DNA of 64,000 nucleotides from Sphingomonas paeninsulae (GCF_003660165.1 NZ_CP032829.1:1997001-2061000), one strand, 5' to 3'. Counted from the stretch's first letter, positions 26,044-35,128 are shown. Notes: generated from the letters alone by a model not told the origin. Numbers and translations are program-made.

Positions 26044-26837
26044 TCAGTGACCACCGTCGACACAGATATCGATCGCGTTGACGAAATTGGCTCGCGGATC
26101 GGCGAAGAAGGCTACGGCATGGGCGATGTCTGCGGGTGTACCGATGCGACCGACAAAGTTCGTTGTCAGTTCCTGTTCCGCTCGTGCCTTGATCGTGTCC
26201 CAGTCATCGCCCCAGTTCTGATCGCTGGCGATTCTTCGAATCCATGCGTCCGGACCGTTTGAAAATGTCAGGCCGGGACTGACGCTGTTGGCCGTGACCC
26301 CGTGTTCGCCAGCGCCAGTGCCAGCGAGCGGGTCAGCGAACGGATCGCCGTTTTGGACGCCTGATAATCGGGAATGACGGCTAGCGGCGTATCGACCGAC
26401 ACGCTCGACAGGTTGATGATCCGCCCCCATCCGGCTGCCTTCATATCCGGCACACACGACCGGATCAGACGGACCATCGATCCGACGTTAGAATTATAGG
26501 TCGCCATCCACTCATCCGGCGTCGCATCCAGCCATTCGGCCTGACCGTTGCCTGCCGACTCACCACCGGCATTGTTGACGAGAATATCGATGCCCCCCAT
26601 CACCGCCTTGGCCTGAGCGATCACATCTGCGGCGCCATCATCGTCGGAGAGTGAGCCGACAGCAGCATGAGCGCGGCCCAGCTTCGCTACTGCTGCCTGG
26701 GCTGCCTCCAGCCGAACCCGGTCGCGTCCGTGCAGGCAAACCTCTGCACCGTCCGCAGCCAGTCTTTCGGCAATACCTTGCCCAAGGCCGGAACTCGATC
26801 CCGTGACGAGCGCGCGTTTGCCAGCGAGCGGCTTCAT
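26044..26837 (-). CDS. SDR family oxidoreductase, apparent frameshift
   Basis: The N-terminal part (26837 to about 26308) has TGSSSGLG, NNAG, Ser in LSSVSV and the YQASK pair; the C-terminal part (to 26044) has HGVTANSVSPG and the FVNAIDICVDGG ending in another frame. Restoring one base near 26307 gives a normal 264-residue SDR with the junction ALAEHGVTANSV. The conserved motifs in both parts argue for a sequencing error or very recent mutation. It overlaps the upstream SnoaL-like gene by 4 bases and is the last gene of a four-gene unit (26044-29251). Confidence 0.7.
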
Positions 26838-27286
26838 CCTTCAAATTCCAGCTTAACGCGCGTAAGGCGCGTAGCCGACATCAGCCAGCGGCCGCCCACG
26901 CGCTGGTAACGGTCATGATAATGACCCCAGCCGTGCATCCTGCCTGCTGGCATCACCGGGTTTCCAGCCGGCACCCAGAGCCAGTCCTCCATCGACCAGA
27001 TGCCCACGGCCTCGTCCTCGTTCAGAACGTCGATCCGTGGCATATATCCAAAGTGCGCGGTCTTCACGCCAGCCAGCACATAGGCGTTGTTCTGGGCGAA
27101 TTCCCTGGGATCGTTTGAGAGGAGGTCGGGGTTATGCGGCTCTACTGCATCGCGCATGTCGGTTTCTGCATCGGCGGTGAAAACCTTCACCAGCCCGTCC
27201 CAGTCCTGCTCGTCGATGCAGCGAAAATACTCCGCCTTCGTGCGCGCGATATCCTCGATCGCGGTCAACCGATCGATCGCGTTCAT
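26834..27286 (-). CDS. SnoaL-like (NTF2-fold) protein
   Basis: A 150-residue protein with the opening helices AIEDIARTKAEYFRCIDEQDW and a VFTADAETDMR segment typical of the SnoaL_4 branch. The family includes dehydratases and isomerases acting on polycyclic compounds. The catalytic residues of ketosteroid isomerase are not conserved. Start overlaps the sulfotransferase stop by 4 bases, and its own stop overlaps the SDR start. Confidence 0.75.
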   Translation of the reverse strand: MNAIDRLTAIEDIARTKAEYFRCIDEQDWDGLVKVFTADAETDMRDAVEPHNPDLLSNDPREFAQNNAYVLAGVKTAHFGYMPRIDVLNEDEAVGIWSMEDWLWVPAGNPVMPAGRMHGWGHYHDRYQRVGGRWLMSATRLTRVKLEFEG

Positions 27287-28461
27287 GCCGGCACCGGAGC
27301 ATCGAGAAACGCTGCGCGATAATCGGCGAAATCACGTTCGACTTCTGGTTTTGTAAGGCCAAAATCCTCCAGCGCATATTTGTGCGGCGCCCGATCTTCG
27401 CGGCGATTGGCTTCGACCCAATCCTCCATCCCGGCAACGATTTCGGGCGTCAGCGCAATCCCCGCCTCCGCCAGCACGCGCTTGCCCTGTTCGATCGGGT
27501 GGGTCGTCAGGTCGGTATAGCGGACGTCGATGAAGTCGGCGCTGCCCGCTTTGGCCCGGATCGACATGAACAGGTCGAGCAGTTCAGCCAGCCGCTTTTC
27601 CCAGAACGCGCCGATCCGCTCACGATCGACCGTGGATGCCATGTGGTAAAGCGTCGTCATCATCGAACAGTATGACGGCACAGTGGCAACCGGATCGCGA
27701 TGCGTCATCACGATCTTTGCGCCGGGGAAAGTCTCCAGAACGCCATCCAGCGCCATCAGGTGGCCGGGCGTCTTCAGCACCCATTTTGCACCCTTGCGAC
27801 GCTTGTCCTGCCATTGCAGCGACTGGAGGATTTCCTTCAGATCCTTGTAGCAGCGCGTGCGGCTGTTCTCGATCAACCAGCGCGCATAGCTCGGCACATA
27901 ATACATGCCCTCGATCATCGTGCTGGAAAACATCAGGCCCATGATGATCAGCTCTTCGTCCGATTGATCGATGTTCATCGGATGGATCGACATCAGATCG
28001 GGTGCATGGACGAGCATGTAATCCAGATAAGACTTGGCGGCGGCGCGGCGCGGTTCCGGGTCGCCGGGGGCTTCACCGGGGAAGGGCGCATAATTCTGGC
28101 ATTCCCACCATTTCACGCCGGTCATCCCCGGCGCGGACGACAACATACGGTGAAGCATGGTGCTTCCTGTACGCGGCAGACCGACAACGACGGCCGCGAC
28201 TTCGACCTTTTCTTCCAGAATCTCGGGATGGCGTTTTATCAGATCGACATGGCGCAATCGATTGACGAGTGCGGTCACGATCATCGTATGCGCGCCCGCC
28301 GCACCGACTGCGGTCAGTTCCGACTCGGTGTTGAGGATGGGAATAAGCGCATCGAGATTTTCGAAAATCCAGGGATCGCCGAAATCATTGAGTCCTGCAG
28401 TTTGCTGCGCTTCGGCGGCGAGAATAGCCCGATCGGGAACTTGGGCAAAGTTATTGGTCAT
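27283..28461 (-). CDS. sulfotransferase family protein
   Basis: The 392-residue protein has the 5'-phosphosulfate-binding loop GLPRTGSTMLHR at residues 94-105 and the 3'-phosphate loop IVMTHRDPVAT at about 250-260, as in PAPS-dependent sulfotransferases (Sulfotransfer_3 type). It would transfer a sulfo group from PAPS to an alcohol or phenol. The start at 28461 has an AGGAG site; the longer reading from 28644 runs into the upstream SDR gene. A sulfotransferase inside a degradative operon is unusual. A second family member lies at 53249. It may also bind a non-PAPS nucleotide cofactor. Confidence 0.85.
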   Translation of the reverse strand: MTNNFAQVPDRAILAAEAQQTAGLNDFGDPWIFENLDALIPILNTESELTAVGAAGAHTMIVTALVNRLRHVDLIKRHPEILEEKVEVAAVVVGLPRTGSTMLHRMLSSAPGMTGVKWWECQNYAPFPGEAPGDPEPRRAAAKSYLDYMLVHAPDLMSIHPMNIDQSDEELIIMGLMFSSTMIEGMYYVPSYARWLIENSRTRCYKDLKEILQSLQWQDKRRKGAKWVLKTPGHLMALDGVLETFPGAKIVMTHRDPVATVPSYCSMMTTLYHMASTVDRERIGAFWEKRLAELLDLFMSIRAKAGSADFIDVRYTDLTTHPIEQGKRVLAEAGIALTPEIVAGMEDWVEANRREDRAPHKYALEDFGLTKPEVERDFADYRAAFLDAPVPA

Positions 28462-28477
28462 TATAATACTCCTGAAA

Positions 28478-29251
28478 TCAGACGCCGTAGCCGCCGGCGA
28501 CGGCAAGCTGCTGGCCTGTGGTGTAGGCGGCGCGATTGGATGCGAGAAAGGTAACGGCGTGGCCGATTTCTTCGGATTTGCCCCAGCGCTTGAGCGGAAG
28601 TGCCTTTTGAACCTCAGCAACCCAGGTCTCATCGAATGAACCATTGGCGAGGAGGTCGTGGAACATGCCCGCGTCGATCACGCCGACCAGCACCGTGTTG
28701 GCACGAATGCCATAGCGGCCTTCCTCCTTGGCGATGCCGCGAACGAGCGATTCGTTTGCTGCCTTGGGCGCGACCGAAAGGCCGTCCCGTTCCGGCCAGT
28801 GGAGATCGCCTGCCGAGCCAAGATGTACGAAAGATCCGCCACCAGCGGACCGGAAGTGCGGGATCAACGCCTGTGTCGCGGCAAAAAAACCATGAACCTC
28901 GACATCGATCGCACGCTTCCATTTCTCCAGTGGGGTTTCTGAAAGATGGACCTGATCGACCAGCGGCCCGGCTGCCCAAACCATCGTGTGAATCCGCGAG
29001 TGTGCGGCGATAGCGCCATCGCGCGCTGCCTCCAGACTGGCGGGATCGGTGGCATCTGCCGCGTGCAGCGAAACCTTGCGCCCAAAGCCGCGGAATTCCT
29101 CCGCCAGCTTTTCAGCAACATCGCGTTTCGACCGATAGCATAAGGCGATATCGCTGCCGGCGCGGGCGAGTTCGCGAGCGGAGGCCGCTCCGAGTCCGCC
29201 GGTCCCGCCCATTATCATCGCTGCGCCTGCTGGAAAAAGCTGTTCGACCAT
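28478..29251 (-). CDS. SDR-like protein lacking the catalytic Tyr
   Basis: The 257-residue protein has the SDR fold with MGGTGGLGAA near residue 14 and YRSKRD after strand 2 (NADP-type). In place of NNAG it has WAAG, and in place of the YxxxK pair it reads SVAPK, with Ser where Tyr should stand; Lys is kept. Ser in LGSAGD is present. The C-terminal VAGGYG replaces VDGG. It may be a non-catalytic or altered SDR. It starts the four-gene unit 29251-26044 with the sulfotransferase 16 bases downstream. Confidence 0.75.
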   Translation of the reverse strand: MVEQLFPAGAAMIMGGTGGLGAASARELARAGSDIALCYRSKRDVAEKLAEEFRGFGRKVSLHAADATDPASLEAARDGAIAAHSRIHTMVWAAGPLVDQVHLSETPLEKWKRAIDVEVHGFFAATQALIPHFRSAGGGSFVHLGSAGDLHWPERDGLSVAPKAANESLVRGIAKEEGRYGIRANTVLVGVIDAGMFHDLLANGSFDETWVAEVQKALPLKRWGKSEEIGHAVTFLASNRAAYTTGQQLAVAGGYGV

Positions 29252-29431
29252 TTCAAATCCCCTCGTTTCAGGTGCCCCTGCTTGCGCGATGCGCAGCGGT
29301 GCCCGTCTTGTTATGATGAATTGCAGATCGAAACACGGAAATCAACACGCATAACTTGACAGAGGGGCGATCGGCATTGAAGATTGCGTAAGAGAGCCGA
29401 CGATAGTTGGTCATTATATGGAGAGCGCGAA
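29252..29431. promoter_or_regulatory. divergent promoter region
   Basis: These 180 bases separate the start of the minus-strand SDR/sulfotransferase unit from the start of the plus-strand operon at 29432, so both promoters must lie here. A small TGCGC-GAT-GCGCA inverted repeat occurs near 29284. No gene is visible. Confidence 0.4.
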
Positions 29432-30223
29432 ATGGCACGATTGGCGGGGAAAGTTGCGATCATCAGTGGTGCGGCGCAGGGCATGGGTGCCGCCACGGCC
29501 CGCCTGTTCGCAGCCGAGGGCGCGAAGGTCGTTCTGGGCGACGTTCTGGTTGACAAGGGCGAGGCTGTCGCTGCCGAGATCGGTGAGAACGCATTGTTCG
29601 TAAAGCTTGACGTGCGCGACGAAGGCGATTGGGCAAAGATCGTGGCGAAGGCGACCGAGCGTTTCGGCAAGCTCGATATTCTGGTCAACAACGCAGCCAT
29701 CACCCACTTCGGTGCCGCAGAGGATCTTCGAAAGGAGGATGCCGAGCGTGTTCTGGGCATCAATGTCATCGGCACGATGATGGGTGTGAAGCATGCAGTT
29801 CCCGCACTCAAGGCAAATGGCAGCGGTGTCATCGTCAACATCTCGTCGGTCGATGGAATGCGGGGGTGCAATGGCCTTGTCGCTTATACGGCCAGCAAAT
29901 GGGCGGTACGCGGAATGAGCAAGTCGTACGCATATGAATATGGCCCGTTCGGTATCCGCGTCGTCTCGATCCATCCGGGCGGCGTAAACACCGAAATGGG
30001 CAACCCAGGGGGTGAAAGCGTGGCAGACGTCAACAACCGGTCTTTCCGGCGTGTGCCGCTCCAGCGCATCGGCGAGCCCGAAGAAATCGCGCGCACTACT
30101 TTGTTCGTGTGCAGCGACGACGCCAGTTACATCACTGGCGCGGAAATCGCGGTCGATGGCGGCTGGACTGCCGGGCACTACGAACCAGCATTGCCGGGTG
30201 CGCCTGCGCACTTGCAGGGCTGA
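29432..30223 (+). CDS. SDR, hydroxysteroid dehydrogenase-like
   Basis: A 263-residue SDR with SGAAQGMG, GDVL after strand 2 (NAD type), NNAA, Ser in ISSVDG and YTASK. The opening and the GMGAATARLFAAEGAKV region resemble the 3-alpha/20-beta-hydroxysteroid dehydrogenase branch (FabG3 type). GGAG at 29420-29423 precedes the ATG at 29432. It heads a plus-strand operon running to 36279 with spacings of 0 to 18 bases. Assignment to a specific steroid carbon is not possible. Confidence 0.83.
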   Translation: MARLAGKVAIISGAAQGMGAATARLFAAEGAKVVLGDVLVDKGEAVAAEIGENALFVKLDVRDEGDWAKIVAKATERFGKLDILVNNAAITHFGAAEDLRKEDAERVLGINVIGTMMGVKHAVPALKANGSGVIVNISSVDGMRGCNGLVAYTASKWAVRGMSKSYAYEYGPFGIRVVSIHPGGVNTEMGNPGGESVADVNNRSFRRVPLQRIGEPEEIARTTLFVCSDDASYITGAEIAVDGGWTAGHYEPALPGAPAHLQG

Positions 30224-30225
30224 TC

Positions 30226-30987
30226 ATGGCAGAGCTTTCTGGAAAAGTGGCGATCGTCACGGGGTCGGGGCAGGGCGTTGGGCGTGGCATCGCGCTTGCG
30301 CTCGCCCGTGCAGGTGCTGCGGTGGCGATCGTGGGCCGACGGGTCGAGAATACAAGCGCGGTAGCCAAAGAGATCGAAGCTCTTGGGGTGCGCTCTGCGG
30401 CGTTCCAGTGCGATGTTAAGGACGCGGCCTCGATCCAGTCGCTTGTTGCCAGCGTGTCGAGACAGTTGGGCGGGATCGATATTCTCGTCAACAATGCACA
30501 GCAAGTGCCGCTTGGGCCGTTGCTGTCCATTGAGGACGAAGCGTTTCAGGCGGGGTTCGCTTCGGGGCCGTTGGCGACGCTGCGCCTTATGAAGGCGTGC
30601 CATCCTTTTCTTAAACGGAGTGGGGAGGGGGTTATCGTCAACCTTGCAACCTCTGCGGCGGTGCGCTGGGATATGAGCGGTTATGGAGCCTATGGCGCTG
30701 TGAAAGAGGCGACGCGCATCCTGACGCGCGCGGCAGCGGCGGAATGGGGACCCGATGGTATCCGTGTGCTGACGATCGCCCCACATGCGGACTCGCCCGC
30801 ATTGAAAGGCTGGGTCGAAAGCAGGCCAGAGGAAGCGGCGGCATTCTTTGAAACCATCCCGCTACGTCGCATTGGCCGCTGCGAGGAAGATATCGGAGCG
30901 GCAGTCGCGGCGCTTTGCGGGCCAGCCTTCTCTTATTTCACCGGTGCCACCGTCCCGCTCGACGGCGGTCAGGCGAATTTCGATTGA
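30226..30987 (+). CDS. SDR family oxidoreductase
   Basis: A 253-residue SDR with TGSGQGVG, VGRRVE after strand 2 (NADP type by the Arg), NNAQ in place of NNAG, Ser in ATSAAV and YGAVK. The ATG at 30226 lies two bases after the previous stop. It is the second of three SDRs in this operon. Confidence 0.82.
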   Translation: MAELSGKVAIVTGSGQGVGRGIALALARAGAAVAIVGRRVENTSAVAKEIEALGVRSAAFQCDVKDAASIQSLVASVSRQLGGIDILVNNAQQVPLGPLLSIEDEAFQAGFASGPLATLRLMKACHPFLKRSGEGVIVNLATSAAVRWDMSGYGAYGAVKEATRILTRAAAAEWGPDGIRVLTIAPHADSPALKGWVESRPEEAAAFFETIPLRRIGRCEEDIGAAVAALCGPAFSYFTGATVPLDGGQANFD

Positions 30988-30997
30988 TGACCGGGGC

Positions 30998-31546
30998 ATG
31001 ACTTATTCCCGTGCAGAGGTAGAGGTCGCAATCGCCGGGTTGCGCGATGCGTTTGTCGAAGCCGAACGACGCAATCAATGGTCGTGGCTGGCCGATGCCT
31101 TTTATCACGAAGATTGCATCTACGAATGCCCATATGGTGGCGTAATGCCGGTGCGGGCCGAGGGGCGAGAAGCAATTCGCCGCACACATTACGGTCGCGA
31201 CATGGATGTCGGGTCGGGGTGGGCCGGGTGGACCTTTCCGATACTCGACTGGGCGATAGAGGGCGACCGCATCACCAGTCATTGGGTGAACCGTGGCCCC
31301 GGTGTTCGTCCCGATGGCGGCTTTTACGAAACGCACGGCGTGTCGTTCATAACCTATGGCGGCGAAGGTAAGTTCTCGCACCAATATGATCTTTTCGACA
31401 TCGCGCATCAGATGGCGCTTTGTGATGAACTCGACAGTGCCGGTCTGTTGGCACCCGCGCTGCGTAGCGAATGGGTGGAACCGATGAAGCAGCGGATCGT
31501 GGCCATGCTTTCGGGAACCCCGGTCGCATTGGAGGTCCATCGATGA
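30998..31546 (+). CDS. SnoaL-like (NTF2-fold) protein
   Basis: A 182-residue protein with the opening GLRDAFVEAERRNQWSWLADAF and a bulky aromatic core (YHEDCIYECPYGG, GWAGWTFPILDW), longer than the 130-150 residues typical of the fold. The function is unknown; SnoaL-like isomerase, hydratase or cyclase activity is possible. Its stop overlaps the ATG of the flavoprotein at 31543. The ATG at 30998 is used; a GGGG stretch precedes it. Confidence 0.7.
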   Translation: MTYSRAEVEVAIAGLRDAFVEAERRNQWSWLADAFYHEDCIYECPYGGVMPVRAEGREAIRRTHYGRDMDVGSGWAGWTFPILDWAIEGDRITSHWVNRGPGVRPDGGFYETHGVSFITYGGEGKFSHQYDLFDIAHQMALCDELDSAGLLAPALRSEWVEPMKQRIVAMLSGTPVALEVHR

Positions 31547-32784
31547 ACACCGCTTTTTCGCCTGTCACCATTGGCCCGGTGACGTTGCGCAACCGCTTTA
31601 TACGGTCAGGCGCAAACGAGATGATGGCGCGGCGGTCGCTGCCGACGCATGCGTTGCTTGAATTTCATCGGCAGCTTGCCGAAGGCGGCATCGGCATGAC
31701 GACGCTCGCTTATGTCGCGGTGTCTCGCGATGGCCGGACTTTCGCCAGTCAGGGCGTGCTCGACGATGCGGCGATACCGCATTACCGCGCGGTCACTGAC
31801 GCGGTTCATGCGGCGGGGGCGCTTGCTTCTGCGCAGATCACGCACGGCGGCAGCTTCGTTCAGCACAAGGAGCTTTCGACGAAGCGCGCAATGTCGTCGA
31901 GCGGCGGGATCGACAAGATGGGTGTCCTCATGGGCCGGTGGTTCCAGCGTGCAATGACTCGTGCCGACATGGATCAGGTTCGGGACGAATTCGTTGCTGC
32001 TGCGCGGCGAGCCGTGATTGCCGGGTTCGATGCGGTCGAACTCCACATGGGGCATGGCTATCTGCTCAATCAATATATTTCGCCGCTATCGAACAAACGA
32101 CGTGACGAATACGGCGGCACGGCCGAAAAACGGGTGCGCTTCCCGGCAGAGGTTCTGGCGGCGGTAAAAGTCGCAGTGGGCGATCGCATCGCTGTCCTTG
32201 CCAAGATCAACCTGTACGATGGCGCAAAGGGCGGGGCCACGGTCGAGGATGGCATCGTTACGGCGCGAGCACTGGAAGCAGCAGGCGTCGACATGATCGT
32301 CATGTCGGGTGGGCGGAACATCGAATCCAGTTACGTGATGTTCTCCAGTCCGTTGCCTTATGACGATCTCGCCGCGATGCAGCCGGGTTTGCTCGCCAAG
32401 ATCCAGTTCAAACTACTGAAAATGGCAACGCCGAAGACGGTGAAATTTTCGGAACTCTATTTCATCGAGGCCGCACGTCGTGTTCGGGCTGCTGTCAAAT
32501 GCAAGCTTGGCTATCTCGGCGGCGTGCTTTCGCTGGACGCGGCTGAACGAACGCTCGACGAAGGCTTTGATGCGATCGTGATGGCGCGTGCACTGGTCCA
32601 TGATCCGGCACTGGTGAACCGCTTTCGTGCCGACGCCAATCATCGCTCTGGCTGCACTGCCTGCAACCGCTGCGTCGCGCTTATGTACGGGCCGGCCGGA
32701 ACCTATTGCCCAGTCACAAACAACCCGATCGATCCAATTCTAAACAAAACACCAGCGGGAGAGGAATTACATTATGCTGCTTAA
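31543..32784 (+). CDS. old-yellow-enzyme family FMN oxidoreductase
   Basis: The 413-residue TIM barrel begins FSPVTIGPVTLRNRFI, has AQITHGG near residue 100, the ELHMGHGYLLNQYISPLSN active-site segment with its conserved substrate-binding His and Asn-like positions, and DEYGG. These are the signatures of OYE/2,4-dienoyl-CoA reductase (BaiCD/NemA) proteins, which reduce activated C=C bonds with FMN and NAD(P)H. A C-terminal CTACNRC, 11 residues, C cluster resembles the Fe-S ligand pattern of dienoyl-CoA reductases (with one residue less between the second and third Cys), but the FAD/NAD domain of those enzymes is absent. A steroid enone reductase role is plausible. Confidence 0.85.
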   Translation: MNTAFSPVTIGPVTLRNRFIRSGANEMMARRSLPTHALLEFHRQLAEGGIGMTTLAYVAVSRDGRTFASQGVLDDAAIPHYRAVTDAVHAAGALASAQITHGGSFVQHKELSTKRAMSSSGGIDKMGVLMGRWFQRAMTRADMDQVRDEFVAAARRAVIAGFDAVELHMGHGYLLNQYISPLSNKRRDEYGGTAEKRVRFPAEVLAAVKVAVGDRIAVLAKINLYDGAKGGATVEDGIVTARALEAAGVDMIVMSGGRNIESSYVMFSSPLPYDDLAAMQPGLLAKIQFKLLKMATPKTVKFSELYFIEAARRVRAAVKCKLGYLGGVLSLDAAERTLDEGFDAIVMARALVHDPALVNRFRADANHRSGCTACNRCVALMYGPAGTYCPVTNNPIDPILNKTPAGEELHYAA

Positions 32785-33553
32785 AGACAAGGTAATCATC
32801 ATCAGCGGAGTCGGCCCCGGAATGGGCCAGTCTCTCGCCAAACTCGCAGCAGCAGAGGGTGCCAAAGTAGGCCTCGGTGCGCGTAACAAGGCGTTCCTTG
32901 ACGAGGTCGTGGCCGAAATTAAAGCCAGCGGTGGTGAGGCGATTGCACTGTCCACCGACGTGACAAATGCCGGTCAGTGCCAGGCGCTGGCCGACGCGAC
33001 CGAAAAAGCATTCGGGCGCATCGATGGCCTCGTCAATTCGGCGTATATGCACGGCGAATGGTTGCCGACCGACGTTGCGAATGCCGAGGAGTTCACCGAC
33101 GTATTCAACGTCAACTGTGCCGGCGCGCTGCGCATGGCTCAGGCATGCCTGCCCGCCATGAAAAAGGCTGGCGGCGGTGCGATCGTCAATGTGTCCACGA
33201 TGTCGACGGTCAATCCATTCCCGGGCGAGGGGGCCTATTCCGCCGGTAAAGGCGGCCTCAACGCTCTGACGCGGCACATGGCGAAGGATTTCGGCAAGCA
33301 TGGTATTCGCGTTAACGTGACACGTATGGGCTGGATCGGTGGCGCTCCCGTTTGGGGTCATATCGAACGCGAAGTCGCCACGGGCCGCAATCGGGACGAG
33401 GTCATTGCGGAAATAACCGACCGGATTCCGATCGGCATCATTCCACCAGAGGAGGATTGCGCAAAAGCGGTCCTGTTCATGGTATCCGATTATTCCAAGG
33501 TGGTGGCTGGCGCGTCGCTCGACGTGAACGGCGGTCAGTATATGGCGCCATGA
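32774..33553 (+). CDS. SDR family oxidoreductase
   Basis: A 259-residue SDR with SGVGPGMGQ as cofactor loop, GARN after strand 2, VNSAYM in place of NNAG, Ser in VSTMST and the YSAGK pair. The ATG at 32774 has GGGAGAGG just upstream. It overlaps the flavoprotein gene by 11 bases and the DUF1214 gene by 4 bases. The G-x-GPGMG form recurs in SDRs of steroid islands. The substrate is unknown. Confidence 0.82.
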   Translation: MLLKDKVIIISGVGPGMGQSLAKLAAAEGAKVGLGARNKAFLDEVVAEIKASGGEAIALSTDVTNAGQCQALADATEKAFGRIDGLVNSAYMHGEWLPTDVANAEEFTDVFNVNCAGALRMAQACLPAMKKAGGGAIVNVSTMSTVNPFPGEGAYSAGKGGLNALTRHMAKDFGKHGIRVNVTRMGWIGGAPVWGHIEREVATGRNRDEVIAEITDRIPIGIIPPEEDCAKAVLFMVSDYSKVVAGASLDVNGGQYMAP

Positions 33554-34665
33554 GCGCGCAGGAGGCTGCAATGGGCGACACAGCAGAACATCGCGTCGCG
33601 TCAGGGAAAACCTGGCGCGACTTCTGCCAAAAGCTTGAAGCGATCGGCGAGACGGTGCTCAGCACCGAACTCGCCGGTTCGCCGATCGATCAGGCAGAGG
33701 GCTATCGCTATCTCAGTCGCCTGACGCGGATCGCGCTCGATATGCATGTCGAGAATGCCGACACCGATTTCCCCGGCTTCTATGCGGCCTCGCATCCGAC
33801 TGCGAAGATCGGGGCGGATAATCCCGACAACATTTACATGAACGCGTCGATCAGCGGTGCGCAGCGATACCGCATCACCGGCAAGCGCGGTGGCGTGCCA
33901 ATCTTGAGCTTCGGCACTAAGGCGAACCGTTACGCTATCGATGGCACAATGGCTTCCACGGGTGAAATCGACGCAGCGGACATGGTTTTTGCCGAGGATG
34001 GCAGTTTCGAGATCATTGTCAGCAAGACCCATGCAAATGGCAATTGGCTCCCGCTGGCCGATGATTCTTCGATGCTGCTTGTTCGCCAGACGTTTCTGGA
34101 CCGGGACAACGAGCCGCCTGCGACAATCTCAATCGAAGCACTCGATGCTCCGCGCGAGACGCCGGAACCGCTGACAGCAGCGAAGCTGGAACAGGGACTG
34201 CAACGCGCGGCAGCTTTCGTTGAGGGGACTGCCAAGACATTCCTTCAATGGACCGAAATGCTTCAGGGTGAGCAACTCAACCAGATTGCCACCACCGACC
34301 AGACGATGTTCTACAAGGCTGGCGGCGACCCGACGATCTTCTATCTGCACGGATATTGGAAACTGGCGGAGGGTGAGGCGCTGGTGATCGAGACGCCGAT
34401 CCCGGATTGCACGTTCTGGAATTTCCAGTGCGACAATATCTGGTTCGAATCGCTCGATTATCGGCACCATAAAGTGCATGTGAACAAGCATACGGCAAAG
34501 CTGAATGCGGATGGATCTGTAACCATCGTGGTTGCGGCGCGTGACCCCGGCTACGGTAACTGGATCGATACCGCGGGCCATGAACACGGCACGATGCTGC
34601 TGAGATGGACGGGGGCGACCGAGCATCCGGTGCCCAAAACAAAGGTAGTAAAAATCGATGGCTGA
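33550..34665 (+). CDS. DUF1214-domain protein
   Basis: The 371-residue protein has no signal peptide. The middle holds IYMNASISGAQRYRITG (residues about 95-112); the C-terminal third has FWNFQCDNIW and LNADGSVTIVVAARDPG followed by NWIDTAGH, the pattern of DUF1214 proteins, whose function is not known. A paralogue lies at 54508 with the same landmarks. Both sit beside SDR genes in steroid operons, and a sulfotransferase gene is close in each case. It is translationally coupled to the SDR upstream (4-base overlap) and overlaps the SnoaL-like gene downstream by 8 bases. Confidence 0.75.
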   Translation: MSAQEAAMGDTAEHRVASGKTWRDFCQKLEAIGETVLSTELAGSPIDQAEGYRYLSRLTRIALDMHVENADTDFPGFYAASHPTAKIGADNPDNIYMNASISGAQRYRITGKRGGVPILSFGTKANRYAIDGTMASTGEIDAADMVFAEDGSFEIIVSKTHANGNWLPLADDSSMLLVRQTFLDRDNEPPATISIEALDAPRETPEPLTAAKLEQGLQRAAAFVEGTAKTFLQWTEMLQGEQLNQIATTDQTMFYKAGGDPTIFYLHGYWKLAEGEALVIETPIPDCTFWNFQCDNIWFESLDYRHHKVHVNKHTAKLNADGSVTIVVAARDPGYGNWIDTAGHEHGTMLLRWTGATEHPVPKTKVVKIDG

Positions 34666-35128
34666 CCTTGAAACCCGTATCGCGCGACTGGAGGCGGAAA
34701 GCGACATCCGCCGTCTTAAGGCGCGTTATCTGAACGCCTGCGACGCAAAGGACGTGGACGCGATCCGCGCCTGCTTCACGCCCGACGCCGAACTGGATTA
34801 TCAGCCGCTCGGTAAGTTCGGGCCGGATAGCCTGATCGAAGCTTTCACGACGATCGCGCTTCACAGCCCGATTGTCGATGTGCACCAGATCCACAATGGT
34901 GAGATCGAGATTATCGACGCCGATCACGCCAGCGCACGGTGGAGTCTTGGGTTTTCCACCTATGATCCGCGCGAGGGAAGTTTCCGGCTGATGGGTGGCT
35001 TTTACTATGATGAATATATTCGCACGGCGAATGGCTGGCGCGTTTCGAAATCGCGACATGAACCACGCACGATCATCGATGGCACGATCGGGGCCGACGG
35101 AGTGACCGCGAAATCGCTGTTGCCGTGA
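34658..35128 (+). CDS. SnoaL-like (NTF2-fold) protein
   Basis: A 156-residue protein with RIARLEAESDIRRLKARYLNACDAKDVDAI at its start (described here; a typical SnoaL_4 opening helix pair) and FTPDAELDY. The HQIHNGEIEIIDADHASARW strand pair and SRHEPRT close the fold. KSI catalytic residues are not conserved in order. It is coupled to the FadE30-like gene by a 4-base overlap, so it may act on a CoA-thioester intermediate. Confidence 0.75.
   Translation: MADLETRIARLEAESDIRRLKARYLNACDAKDVDAIRACFTPDAELDYQPLGKFGPDSLIEAFTTIALHSPIVDVHQIHNGEIEIIDADHASARWSLGFSTYDPREGSFRLMGGFYYDEYIRTANGWRVSKSRHEPRTIIDGTIGADGVTAKSLLP

Noticed and set aside
27700-28554. 284-codon plus-strand frame opposite the sulfotransferase gene
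   Set aside because: Antisense to clear PAPS-binding motifs; His/Arg-rich composition.
29278-29300. TGCGC-GAT-GCGCA palindrome as a regulator-binding site
   Set aside because: Arms of five bases are expected by chance in GC-rich DNA; no second copy is seen at related promoters.
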